Positions 45,354 to 52,763 of a stretch of DNA of 52,763 nt are shown here, in pieces. Source of the stretch: an uncultured Lachnospiraceae bacterium (GTDB lineage: Bacteria; Bacillota; Clostridia; Lachnospirales; Lachnospiraceae); NCBI GenBank assembly GCA_900317755.1, contig ONHZ01000020.1:1-52763 (forward strand), read 5' to 3'. Every line of letters begins with the position of its first letter. The first letter of the stretch is position 1. A program made the translations under genes and the position numbers. The notes beneath the pieces are model-generated. The model saw only the letters and a list, made by a program, of their open reading frames with translations, was not told where the DNA came from and did not search any database.

Positions 45354-46772
45354 ATGAAAAAGCAAATGAGCAAATTGGTTGTCTCAGCTTTATCAGCTTG
45401 CATGGCTATCGGCCTTTGCGCTTGCGGAAGCACAACAAGCAATACTGACACCAGCGACACAAAGACCGAGACTACAGACACAGCTAAAGACACTTCATCA
45501 GAAGAAACAGCTACTGTAGCAGAGGACACAGGCAAGACACTCAACATCGAAGTATGGAATGAGGAGTTCAAGTCAAGAATCACAGATCATTATCCTGGAT
45601 ATGAGAAGACAGATGATACCCATGGTAAGATCGGCGATGTTACTGTAAACTGGATCATCACACCTTCAGATGACAATGCTTACCAGAACAACCTTGATTC
45701 AGTTCTTCCTGGCAATGCAGATGCTTCAGAGGACAAGAAAGTTGATATCTTCCTTGTAGAAGCTGATTACGCACAGAAGTATGTTTCAAAGGATGCAGAC
45801 GTAGCTATGACAATGAAAGATCTTGGAATCACAGATTCAGATCTTTCAAAGCAGTACAGCTACACACAGGACATCGTAAAGGATGCTGACGGCAACATGA
45901 GAGCTTCTTCATGGCAGGCTTGCTCAGCTGGTCTTATCTACAACAGAGATGCAGCAAAGGAAGTTCTTGGTTCAGACGATCCTGAGACAGTTCAGCAAGC
46001 CGTTAAGGACTGGGATACATACGAAGAGACAGCTAAGAAGATGAAGGCAGCTGGCTACAAGATGTCATCTACAGTAAACGATACATACAGAGTTTACTCA
46101 AACAACGTTTCAAAGCCTTGGGTTGATGGCACAAAAGTTCAGATTGATGACAATATGAAGGCTTGGGTTGACAACTCAAAGAAGGAAGTTGATGCAGGCG
46201 AGACCGGCACAGCAGAGCTCTGGGGCGATGACTGGGCAAAGGGCTTCTATCCACAGGGTAAGGTATTCTGCTACTTTGGACCAGCATGGTTCTTCAACTT
46301 CTCAATGAAGGCTGATGATTCAACATCTATCGCTGCAAACGGTGGCTGGGGCTTCTGTGTAGGACCTCAGAGCTTCTACTGGGGCGGCACATGGATCTGC
46401 GCAGCAAAGGGTACAGACAATCCTAACCTTGTAAAGGACATCATCCTTAAGATGACAACAGATGATTCTATCATGAAGGAAATCGCTGAGAAAGATTCTG
46501 ACTGCGTAAACAACAAGAACGTCCTTAAGGAACTTGCAGGTTCTGATGATGGTAATCTTGCTATCCTTGGCGGACAGAATCCTTACCAGCAGTTAGCTGA
46601 TGGCGCAGAGAAGGTTGATATGTCAAATACATCTATCTACGATCAGGGCTGCAACGAGGAATTCCAGTCAGCAATGAAGAACTACTTTGATGGCAATGCT
46701 TCATATGATGATGCACTTGCTCAGTTCAACAAGGCTATCGTAGAGAAGTATCCTGAACTTACTACAGAGTAA
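45354..46772 (+). CDS. Sugar ABC transporter substrate-binding lipoprotein
   Basis: 472 residues. A lipoprotein signal ends at the lipobox LCAC (Cys24) followed by G, then a Ser/Thr/Asp-rich linker to about residue 62. The mature part is a family 1 (MalE-like) solute-binding fold: LNIEVWNEEFKSRI, VDIFLVEADYAQKYV, SAGLIYNRDAA, and many Trp/Tyr residues (WGDDWAKGFYPQGKVFCYFGPAWFF) suited to stacking on sugars. It lies outside the membrane and hands cellobiose or cello-oligosaccharides to the permeases. ATG 45354 has a consensus AAAGGAGGAG. Codon use is strongly biased, as for an abundant protein. A hairpin without T-run separates it from the permease genes. Confidence 0.93.
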   Translation: MKKQMSKLVVSALSACMAIGLCACGSTTSNTDTSDTKTETTDTAKDTSSEETATVAEDTGKTLNIEVWNEEFKSRITDHYPGYEKTDDTHGKIGDVTVNWIITPSDDNAYQNNLDSVLPGNADASEDKKVDIFLVEADYAQKYVSKDADVAMTMKDLGITDSDLSKQYSYTQDIVKDADGNMRASSWQACSAGLIYNRDAAKEVLGSDDPETVQQAVKDWDTYEETAKKMKAAGYKMSSTVNDTYRVYSNNVSKPWVDGTKVQIDDNMKAWVDNSKKEVDAGETGTAELWGDDWAKGFYPQGKVFCYFGPAWFFNFSMKADDSTSIAANGGWGFCVGPQSFYWGGTWICAAKGTDNPNLVKDIILKMTTDDSIMKEIAEKDSDCVNNKNVLKELAGSDDGNLAILGGQNPYQQLADGAEKVDMSNTSIYDQGCNEEFQSAMKNYFDGNASYDDALAQFNKAIVEKYPELTTE

Positions 46773-46793
46773 TATAGACTTCTAAGTCTTGAT

Positions 46794-46825
46794 TATACCG
46801 GGAAGCCTCAAAACTTCCCGGTATA
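46794..46825 (+). repeat. Intercistronic hairpin between binding-protein and permease genes
   Basis: Perfect 12-base stem TATACCGGGAAG/CTTCCCGGTATA (46794-46805, 46814-46825), loop CCTCAAAA, no T-run after it. Likely protects the upstream message 3' end or partly stops transcription, keeping binding protein in excess. Confidence 0.7.
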
Positions 46826-46918
46826 TTACGGGGGTATGTTCTTATCACCCAATTGATTCCAGTCCCAATGTCGAGGCAAAATCCAGGAATCATTTTTACA
46901 GAAAGCAGAGGAGACGTT

Positions 46919-47842
46919 ATGAAGAAAAAAGGAAAAACCAGTATCGTCACGCGATACAACAAATGGGGGTACATTTTCTTAATCCCGTTCTTTGTGGTGT
47001 TTGTTATTTTCCAGCTTATTCCACTGGTAAACACAATCTACAACAGTTTTTTTGAGAACTACATGTCAGGTCTCAATAAGATTGGACCTAATTTCGTAGG
47101 AATTTCAAATTATGTAAAGCTGTTTGAGGGCGGCGATCTTTGGAAGTATTTTGGAAATACAATGATCATGTGGATCTTAGGATTCATCCCTCAGATTGTA
47201 TTATCCCTTATTTTAGCATTCTGGTTCTCTAGCCCATCACTTAAAATCAAAGGTCAGAGATTTTTCAAGACAGTTATTTACCTGCCAAATCTTATCATGG
47301 CATCAGCATTCGCAATGTTATTCTTCGCATTATTTGCAGATGCAGGTCCTATCAATTCTATGCTGATTAAGGGCGGTCTTATGAGTGCCTCAGCTCCATT
47401 CAAATGGCTTTCAAATGTCTGGTCAACAAGAGGTCTTGTAGCATTCATGAACTTCGTTATGTGGTTTGGAAATACGACAATTCTCCTGATGGCAGGTATG
47501 ATGGGTATTCCTGCAGACCTCTATGAAGCAGCTGAGGTTGATGGCTGCAAGCCTTCACAGGTTTTCTGGAAGATTACAATGCCACTCCTTAAGCCGATTT
47601 TCATCTATGTTCTTATTACTTCACTTATCGGTGGTTTACAGATGTTCGATGTTCCTCAGATCCTCACAAATGGTTCTGGTGACCCGATGAGATCTTCAAT
47701 GACACTCATCATGTATTTGAACAAGCATCTGTTCTCTAAGAACTATGGCATGGCCGGTGCGCTTTCAGTACTCTTACTCATTATCACAGGTATTCTGAGT
47801 TTTGCAGTATTCAAGTTCACTGCAAATGATGAAGCTAAATAA
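46919..47842 (+). CDS. Sugar ABC transporter permease (MalF/UgpA-like)
   Basis: 307 residues from ATG 46919, with GCAGAGGAGAC upstream; a longer frame from 46853 runs back towards the hairpin and is rejected. About six membrane helices are visible, the first at WGYIFLIPFFVVFVIFQLIPL. The cytoplasmic EAA loop that docks the ATPase is YEAAEVDGCKPSQVFWKITMP. It forms the pore with the second permease, 11 bases downstream. Family 1 sugar uptake (CUT1) type. Its ATPase is not in this window, as is common in Firmicutes where one MsmK-type ATPase serves several importers. Confidence 0.93.
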   Translation: MKKKGKTSIVTRYNKWGYIFLIPFFVVFVIFQLIPLVNTIYNSFFENYMSGLNKIGPNFVGISNYVKLFEGGDLWKYFGNTMIMWILGFIPQIVLSLILAFWFSSPSLKIKGQRFFKTVIYLPNLIMASAFAMLFFALFADAGPINSMLIKGGLMSASAPFKWLSNVWSTRGLVAFMNFVMWFGNTTILLMAGMMGIPADLYEAAEVDGCKPSQVFWKITMPLLKPIFIYVLITSLIGGLQMFDVPQILTNGSGDPMRSSMTLIMYLNKHLFSKNYGMAGALSVLLLIITGILSFAVFKFTANDEAK

Positions 47843-47853
47843 GGAGGATTAAT

Positions 47854-48738
47854 ATGGACGAATATAAAGATAAAAAAGCTGCGTCAGCAGAAAATGATAA
47901 AGGCAGGACCTCCAGAATTATAAAGAAGACACTTATTTATATAGTACTTATTGCAGTTTCTGTGATGTGCCTCTTCTGGTTCCTGATTCTCTTCATTAAT
48001 GCAACCAGATCAAATGATGAATTAGGCCGAGGCTTTACACTGATACCGGGTGGAAATTTCGTAAAGAACTTTTCAAACCTTTTCCATGGAACTATTCCGG
48101 TACTAAATGGTTTACTTAATTCACTTATTGTTTCATCCTGCTCAGCAGTGCTTTGTACATATTTTTCAACTATGACAGCATATGCTATACAGACATACGA
48201 TTTCAAAGGCAGGAAAGCAATTGCGACTTTCATTCTTGCAATCATGATGATTCCGACACAGGTTACTGCATTAGGTTTCGTAAACTTAGTAAACAAGATG
48301 AATCTTGCCGACAATTTCATTCCGCTTATCGTTCCTACGATTGCATCTCCGGTAGTTTTCTTCTATATGAAGCAATACATGGAATCAAACCTTCCTGCAT
48401 CACTTATTGAGGCGGCCAGAATGGACGGAGCAGGAGAGTTCAGGACATTTAATACGATAGCATTACCGCTTATGAAGCCGGCTATAGCAGTCCAGGCAAT
48501 ATTCACATTCGTATCAAGCTGGAACAATTACTTCACTCCTTCACTTATCTTACATGATGATAAGATGAAGACCTTACCTGTACAGATTGCACAGTTAAGA
48601 GCAGCAGACTTCCTCAAGTTTGATATGGGTCAGGTTTACGCTATGATAGCTTTCTCCATCTTCCCTGTTATCATCGTTTACTTATTCCTTTCTAAGTATA
48701 TCGTTGGCGGTGTAACAGCCGGAGGTGTGAAAGAATAA
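47854..48738 (+). CDS. Sugar ABC transporter permease (MalG/UgpE-like)
   Basis: 294 residues from ATG 47854 after AAGGAGGA. A charged N-terminal tail precedes about six membrane helices (first YIVLIAVSVMCLFWFLILFI). The EAA loop is IEAARMDGAGEFRTFNTIALP. MalG-type features include TAYAIQTYDFKGRKA and MMIPTQVTALGFVNLVNKM. It pairs with the upstream permease in the membrane to import the sugar delivered by the lipoprotein. A terminator follows, so the importer is a three-gene unit and the GH3 gene has its own promoter. Confidence 0.93.
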   Translation: MDEYKDKKAASAENDKGRTSRIIKKTLIYIVLIAVSVMCLFWFLILFINATRSNDELGRGFTLIPGGNFVKNFSNLFHGTIPVLNGLLNSLIVSSCSAVLCTYFSTMTAYAIQTYDFKGRKAIATFILAIMMIPTQVTALGFVNLVNKMNLADNFIPLIVPTIASPVVFFYMKQYMESNLPASLIEAARMDGAGEFRTFNTIALPLMKPAIAVQAIFTFVSSWNNYFTPSLILHDDKMKTLPVQIAQLRAADFLKFDMGQVYAMIAFSIFPVIIVYLFLSKYIVGGVTAGGVKE

Positions 48739-48772
48739 TCCTTTTTCTTCTCTCCCTTCTATTGAGTGCAAG

Positions 48773-48801
48773 AGGCATGTCGTGAAAATGGCATGCCTTT
48801 T
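48773..48801 (+). terminator. Terminator after the importer genes
   Basis: Nine-base stem AGGCATGTC/GGCATGCCT (48773-48781, 48790-48798, one G-U) with loop GTGAAAAT, then TTTTG. The T-run is short. Confidence 0.65.
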
Positions 48802-48977
48802 GTAGTATAAAGAATTAAGAAATTTTAAGTAGCAGCAAACATGCTATTGATGTATATTTATTCATGATGAAATATCAGAAAAACAATAATGGCTAATAAT
48901 GAATATGCCAGACGCTCTTTGAATAATAAACTATATTTTGGAATAGTTGAATACAAAGTAAATCGAAGGAGGTCGCA

Positions 48978-51380
48978 ATGATTAACCCCATAAATGAAGC
49001 TGTAAGGAAAATAAGTGAAGCTGTTCCTGAGCTCGCGCAGTCTCTTACAGGAGGCCAGGGCAAGGAAGAGATGTATGTTCCTGAAATTGCCCCGCTCTGC
49101 AGAAGCATTGCTTCTGACGGAATGGTTTTATTAAAGAATGAAAAAGAAACACTTCCGCTGGATTCTGAGAAAGAAGTTGCCGTGTTTGGCCGTTGTGCAT
49201 GGGACTTTTTCTCTGTGGGTTATGGCAGCGGCGGTGACGTCATGTATCCATATAAGAGAAATCTTTTAGATGGGTTTGACGAGGATGGCATAAAGGTGAA
49301 TGCTGGTCTTAAGAAAAAATACGAAGACTGGCGGGCGAAGCCTGTTAATATTCCGGATCCTGGAATCTGGGGAACCTGGCCCATGAGCTATCCTGAAATG
49401 CCCCTTACAGAATCTGATGTTTCCGAGGCGGCAGCAAAGGATGAGACAGCGATTTTCGTTTTGGGCAGAGCTGCAGGCGAGGACAGGGATAATAATCTCA
49501 AAAAAGGCAGCTACTATATCAAGGATGATGAGAAGAAAGTGCTGTCCCTTATTACGAAATATTTTAAGAAGACTGTGCTGATTCTCGACTGCGGAAATAT
49601 TATTGATCTGTCTTTCCTTGCAGAATTCGGTGATTCTATTTCTGCAATATTATATGCATTTCCAGGAGGCATGGAAGCAGGAAATGCACTTGCTGATGTG
49701 CTTACGGGAAAGGTTTCTCCTTCAGGCAGGCTTACCGCAACAATTGCAAAGGAATATTCGGATTATCCTTCGGCTAATGATTTCGGAGACAGGAAATTCA
49801 ATAATTATACAGAGGACATATTCGTAGGGTACAGGTACTTTGAGACAATGAAAAAGGACAGGGTGCTCTATCCATTTGGATTTGGACTGTCCTATACGAA
49901 ATTTTCCCTCAAAAAGGTCTCAGCTGACGAAAATGAAATCGTGATTTCTGTAATGAATGCAGGAAATCATGCTGGTAAAGAGACAATAATGCTTTTTGCG
50001 GCGCCTCCAGAAGGAAAACTTTCCAAACCTGCGTTAGGGCTTGTTGGATTTATGAAGACAGGGCTGATAAACCCTGGAGAAAGCGAAATCCTGAATATTC
50101 CATACGATATTAATACAATCTCATCTTTTGATGATGACGGCTCGTCGGGACATATAAATTCGTTCGTGCTTGAAAAGGGTGAGTACAGGATTTTTGCTGG
50201 TGAGGATATTAGAAATATTGAAGAAGTATATCGCTTTTCACTTTCAGATGACCAGGTGACAGAATCTGAGCAATGCTGCGCTCCGGCAAAGGGGACAGCT
50301 TTTGAGAGGCTTACATATATAGATGGAAAAGTATCCCAGGAGATGATTCCGGAAATCAGCATAGACCTGAAAAAGCGGATAGAAGACAATATGCCATCTG
50401 AACTCTCTTCCGTTGAGATGGATAAGTATAAGTGGAGTGATGTTTCAACCGGAAAGGTATCTGTAGAAGAATTTGTCTCTTCATTATCTGATGACGAGAT
50501 TATGGATCTCTGCAGAGGATCTGTCGATCAGGACTATGGTGACAGGGTAAGAGGAAATACAGGCGCTTTCGGCGGTACGACCGATAGGACTCAGAAAAAG
50601 GGCATACCTTATGCTGTCACCACAGACGGACCGTCAGGAATCAGAATGAAGCATACCGCCGTACTGCTTCCATGCGGTAACAGCCTAGCCTGCACTTATG
50701 ACCTGAATGCAGTAAAGAAACTTTATGGGTATATTGCCAGGGAAATGCAGCTGGCAGGTTCAGATGTGCTTCTTGCACCAGGAATGAATATTCAGAGAAA
50801 TCCGCTCTGTGGCAGGAATTTTGAGTATTTTTCAGAAGACCCCTATCTTTCAGGCATGATGGCTGCATCAGTCGTGGAAGGAATTCAGGAAAATGGCTCA
50901 CACTGCTGTCCTAAACATTTTGCATGCAACAATCAGGAGCAGAACCGGAATCACAATGATTCCAGAGTATCTGAGAAGGCTCTGCGTGAAATATACCTTA
51001 GAAATTTCGAAATAATGGTAAAGAAGGCACACCCGGAATTAATGATGTCTTCCTACAATAAATTAAACGGAATATATAATCATTACAATTATGATCTGAT
51101 TGAAACAGTACTCCGAAAGGAGTGGGGATTTGACGGAGTGATTCTTACAGACTGGTGGATGCAGACGGGAGAATCCCCGGAATATCCAGGCTTAAAGAAT
51201 GATGCCTATCGCGTGAGAAGCAGCGTTGATGTACTTATGCCAGGAGGAGACGGGCCATGGCCGGGGTCTGCTGTTGGAAATACGCTTCCTGCATCACTTA
51301 AGAAGGAAGGCGGCCTGAACAGATCTGAATTACAACGAACAGCAGTCCGTGTAGCGAGATTTTTACTTAAGTTGAAATAA
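48978..51380 (+). CDS. GH3 beta-glucosidase with permuted domain order
   Basis: 800 residues, no signal peptide, so cytoplasmic. In normal GH3 enzymes the TIM barrel comes first; here it comes last. Residues about 30-300 are the alpha/beta sandwich (SIASDGMVLLKNEKETLPL, then GKVSPSGRLTATIAKEYSDYP and LYPFGFGLSYTKF). About 305-425 is a fibronectin-III-like domain. About 470-800 is the barrel: TTDGPSGIRM, GMNIQRNPLCGRNFEYFSEDP, CPKHFACNNQEQNRN, MMSSYNKLNG and the nucleophile D725 in GVILTDWWMQ. Permuted GH3 enzymes are known from Butyrivibrio and Ruminococcus. It should release glucose from cello-oligosaccharides or other beta-glucosides. ATG 48978 has AAGGAGGT. Confidence 0.92.
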   Translation: MINPINEAVRKISEAVPELAQSLTGGQGKEEMYVPEIAPLCRSIASDGMVLLKNEKETLPLDSEKEVAVFGRCAWDFFSVGYGSGGDVMYPYKRNLLDGFDEDGIKVNAGLKKKYEDWRAKPVNIPDPGIWGTWPMSYPEMPLTESDVSEAAAKDETAIFVLGRAAGEDRDNNLKKGSYYIKDDEKKVLSLITKYFKKTVLILDCGNIIDLSFLAEFGDSISAILYAFPGGMEAGNALADVLTGKVSPSGRLTATIAKEYSDYPSANDFGDRKFNNYTEDIFVGYRYFETMKKDRVLYPFGFGLSYTKFSLKKVSADENEIVISVMNAGNHAGKETIMLFAAPPEGKLSKPALGLVGFMKTGLINPGESEILNIPYDINTISSFDDDGSSGHINSFVLEKGEYRIFAGEDIRNIEEVYRFSLSDDQVTESEQCCAPAKGTAFERLTYIDGKVSQEMIPEISIDLKKRIEDNMPSELSSVEMDKYKWSDVSTGKVSVEEFVSSLSDDEIMDLCRGSVDQDYGDRVRGNTGAFGGTTDRTQKKGIPYAVTTDGPSGIRMKHTAVLLPCGNSLACTYDLNAVKKLYGYIAREMQLAGSDVLLAPGMNIQRNPLCGRNFEYFSEDPYLSGMMAASVVEGIQENGSHCCPKHFACNNQEQNRNHNDSRVSEKALREIYLRNFEIMVKKAHPELMMSSYNKLNGIYNHYNYDLIETVLRKEWGFDGVILTDWWMQTGESPEYPGLKNDAYRVRSSVDVLMPGGDGPWPGSAVGNTLPASLKKEGGLNRSELQRTAVRVARFLLKLK

Positions 51381-51417
51381 TAATCAACTTAAAAATCGAG
51401 GACTTGCCTGGCAGGGG

Positions 51418-51501
51418 TTATCAACAGCAGATTCTGAAAAATATTGTTGATAACACGCCATTTTTATTCTGTGGAGTGATTTTTCAACAAAATTATCAAC
51501 A
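51418..51501. promoter_or_regulatory. Cluster of three TTATCAACA boxes (DnaA-box-like)
   Basis: TTATCAACA at 51418-51426 (plus), 51445-51453 (minus) and 51493-51501 (plus), one base from the DnaA consensus TTATCCACA. They lie in the A/T-rich 343-base gap between the GH3 gene and the small Cys-rich gene, which holds no other gene. A 9-base inverted repeat (51367-51375, 51384-51392) overlaps the GH3 stop. Confidence 0.45.
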
Positions 51502-51649
51502 TTATTGACAATTTTTGGCTTTATTTTGCTACATCTAATAATACCGTTGTTAATAACTAACTGCCAGCCCTTTTGATCTTATCAAATATGCATTATTTTT
51601 GTGGTTTGCAGCGGCTTTAGCTTAATTGGGAATTTTAATTAAAAAATAC

Positions 51650-51678
51650 TTGCAATTTCAATCTGGTTTTCGTATTAT
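51650..51678 (+). promoter_or_regulatory. Promoter of the small Cys-rich gene and tRNA-Leu
   Basis: TTGCAA (51650-51655), 17-base spacer, TATTAT (51673-51678). The start near 51685 is 38 bases before ATG 51723. No other promoter fits before the tRNA. Confidence 0.6.
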
Positions 51679-51722
51679 ATAAAGCACGCTCGTAATTTTC
51701 TGATTGCTAAAAGGAGACTAAA

Positions 51723-51932
51723 ATGGCAGAGGAAAAAGGAAAAACAGCTATAGAAGGGTGTAGCTACAATTGCTCAGCTTGTTCAGCAAATCAGAGCTGC
51801 GATTCCAGTGAGGAACCAATCGTAGGAAAGATTGAAAAGACATTGAATGGGCTTGCAGATGTAGATTCAGAGGATTTTCTTGCAGCATTGAACAGCCTTT
51901 CATCTGACGAAGAGAAGAAGAGCTCCTTCTGA
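51723..51932 (+). CDS. Small Cys-rich protein, NBP35/Mrp N-terminal-like motif
   Basis: 69 residues; ATG 51723 has AAAAGGAG at good spacing. Four cysteines (C13, C17, C20, C26; spacing CX3CX2CX5C) lie in GCSYNCSACSANQSC. The rest is acidic, with a predicted helix (IVGKIEKTLNGLA, then DFLAALNSL). The Cys block resembles the short N-terminal extension of Clostridial Mrp/NBP35 iron-sulfur carrier ATPases (CSxxCSSCSANC-type), but no ATPase domain follows. It may bind an iron-sulfur cluster or metal. The stop is 8 bases before tRNA-Leu, so the two should share a transcript. Rubredoxin lies 0.2 kb on. The gene looks real; its function is unknown. Confidence 0.65.
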   Translation: MAEEKGKTAIEGCSYNCSACSANQSCDSSEEPIVGKIEKTLNGLADVDSEDFLAALNSLSSDEEKKSSF

Positions 51933-51940
51933 TACAGAAT

Positions 51941-52020
51941 GCGGATATGGCGGAACTGGCAGACGCGCTAGATTTAGGTTCTAGTGGGAGACCGTGCAGG
52001 TTCGATTCCTGTTATCCGCA
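51941..52020 (+). tRNA. tRNA-Leu (anticodon UAG)
   Basis: 80 bases. The acceptor stem GCGGATA/TATCCGC is perfect, with discriminator A at 52020. The anticodon stem CTAGA/TCTAG encloses TTTAGGT, giving anticodon TAG (reads CUA/CUN). A long variable arm, as in class II tRNAs, and the T-arm GCAGG-TTCGATT-CCTGT follow. CCA is not encoded, so the CCA-adding enzyme is needed. It lies 8 bases downstream of the small Cys-rich gene. Confidence 0.95.
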
Positions 52021-52024
52021 GGTG

Positions 52025-52055
52025 ACTTCATTCTGGTGATGAAGTGAAATTTTTT
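52025..52055 (+). terminator. Terminator after tRNA-Leu
   Basis: Stem ACTTCAT/ATGAAGT (52025-52031, 52039-52045) with a 7-base loop, followed after four bases by TTTTTT. Confidence 0.55.
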
Positions 52056-52165
52056 CTACATTTATATATAGCACAATTTTGGCGATATATTTTCGCGAAA
52101 ACTAAATAGTTTGCTTTGCGAAATGTATATTTTAAGAAAAAGTGCCAAATAGAAAGGACATTACT

Positions 52166-52327
52166 ATGGATAAGTATGAATGCACAGTATGTGGATATGT
52201 TTATGATCCAGCAGTAGGCGATCCTGAAAATGGAATCAAGCCTGGTACACCTTTTGAAGAGCTTCCAGATGACTGGACATGCCCTCTTTGCGGTGTAGCA
52301 AAGTCTGATTTCGAGAAGAAGGCCTGA
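52166..52327 (+). CDS. Rubredoxin
   Basis: 53 residues from ATG 52166, after AGAAAGGACA; an in-frame GTG at 52142 lies before that ribosome site. The iron is held by two CX2C knuckles, [10 protein letters not shown] and [11 protein letters not shown]. The conserved centre [20 protein letters not shown] lies between them. Length is exactly standard. This single-iron electron carrier serves anaerobes in oxygen and peroxide reduction with rubrerythrin-type proteins and in other redox steps. It appears to be a single-gene unit. A 7-base hairpin (TCTGCGA/TCGCAGA, 52339-52356) follows without a T-run. Confidence 0.98.
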   Translation: MDKYECTVCGYVYDPAVGDPENGIKPGTPFEELPDDWTCPLCGVAKSDFEKKA

Positions 52328-52487
52328 GGCTTTCTGAATCTGCGATGCTTCGCAGAGAGAGTATAGATATGCAGCCGGGTATGGTCTGATCTATTACGGA
52401 TTAGTCTGTAGACTGGTTTCATATATACATTGGAGTTTTATGGTGACATAATGATTGCCATGAAGCTTGCTACGTATTTAGCAGCTC

Positions 52488-52577
52488 GGAGATGTACCCA
52501 AGTTGGCTGAAGGGACACCCCTGGAAAGGGTGCAGGTCGTTAATAGCGGCGCGAGAGTTCGAACCCCTCCATCTCCG
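52488..52577 (+). tRNA. tRNA-Ser (anticodon GGA)
   Basis: 90 bases. Acceptor GGAGATG/CATCTCC is perfect, discriminator G at 52577. Anticodon stem CACCC/GGGTG encloses CTGGAAA, giving anticodon GGA (reads UCC/UCU). The long variable arm (CAGGTCGTTAATAGCGGCG) and T-arm GAGTTCGAACCCCTC-like hairpin are those of a class II tRNA-Ser. CCA is not encoded. Confidence 0.95.
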
Positions 52578-52612
52578 TTGAAAAATTTCTTAAAATTTTT
52601 CAAATAAATTAC

Positions 52613-52668
52613 TTGACAAACCAAAATCACGGTGGTATATTAGTCAAGCTGTCGCACGAGAGAGCGAC
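52613..52668 (+). promoter_or_regulatory. Strong promoter, probably of an rRNA operon
   Basis: Consensus TTGACA (52613-52618), 17-base spacer, TATATT (52636-52641), then a hairpin GTCGC/GCGAC (52651-52655, 52664-52668). The remaining 95 bases have no open frame. A second CCTTGACAAAC (52681-52691) resembles rRNA leader boxA or an extra -35. A 16S gene just outside the window is inferred. Confidence 0.55.
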
Positions 52669-52763
52669 ACAAAATCAGTACCTTGACAAACGGATATGGA
52701 CAGAAGACGAAAATAAGAAAGACGAAAGTCATTCTTCGAAACGAATCAACGATCCTTGATCGA

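Noticed and set aside
51941-52577. tRNA genes as attachment sites for an integrated element
   Set aside because: No integrase, no duplicated tRNA 3' end and no phage genes next to either tRNA.

Overview
The window looks like chromosomal DNA of a low-GC anaerobic Firmicute, most likely a Lachnospiraceae member close to Butyrivibrio or Pseudobutyrivibrio. The grounds are the protein style throughout, cellobiose phosphorylase with a domain-permuted GH3 beta-glucosidase, a split transketolase, rubredoxin, and the gene order yabO-divIC-tilS-hpt-ftsH with the sporulation genes that usually sit inside it missing. This placement is inference from gene content; no 16S sequence is present.

Region 1 (1-13.4 kb) is accessory. 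It opens with the tail of an Rpn-family nuclease, then a Bcp peroxiredoxin, an AAA-like/PD-(D/E)XK protein that has lost its Walker B segment, and a U32-like protein of unknown role. A cassette follows (3.7-10.5 kb): a 420-aa helical protein, a 1111-aa protein joining a divergent Ser/Thr kinase to a STAND-type NTPase and a helical repeat tail, a TerB-like protein, a Gly/Ala-rich membrane-active-looking protein and a 64-aa protein. It resembles a signalling or conflict module and is the best candidate for an undescribed system. Next come a XRE repressor with a perfect operator over its own promoter, a second Rpn nuclease that appears to start at CTG, and a 5'-truncated repeat-domain protein on the minus strand.

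Region 2 (13.6-23.2 kb) is mostly housekeeping: YqeY, a GH114-like anchored protein, PIN-PhoH, a histidine kinase/response regulator pair, ProRS, a CCA-adding enzyme, a PEGA lipoprotein and HU. The HU leader carries a palindrome that matches the cellobiose operator of region 4 at 13 of 14 bases.

Region 3 (23.3-41.0 kb) is a compact chain of overlapping genes: yabO-like, divIC-like, tilS, hpt, ftsH, a GH13 amylase, split transketolase, a SbcD/YhaN-like nuclease pair and murI, ending at a GC-rich terminator. Then come hpf, an alpha/beta hydrolase, a MurF-like ligase with a membrane domain in place of the usual N-terminal domain, and ddl.

Region 4 (41.1-51.4 kb) is a cellobiose/cello-oligosaccharide locus. 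Cellobiose phosphorylase diverges from a LacI regulator, which is followed by an ABC importer (lipoprotein plus two permeases, no ATPase) and the permuted GH3 enzyme. Matching operators lie at the phosphorylase, lacI and importer promoters, so one repressor probably controls uptake and phosphorolysis.

Region 5 (51.4-52.8 kb) has a cluster of TTATCAACA boxes, a tiny Cys-rich protein directly upstream of tRNA-Leu, rubredoxin, tRNA-Ser and a strong promoter that probably begins an rRNA operon just outside the window.
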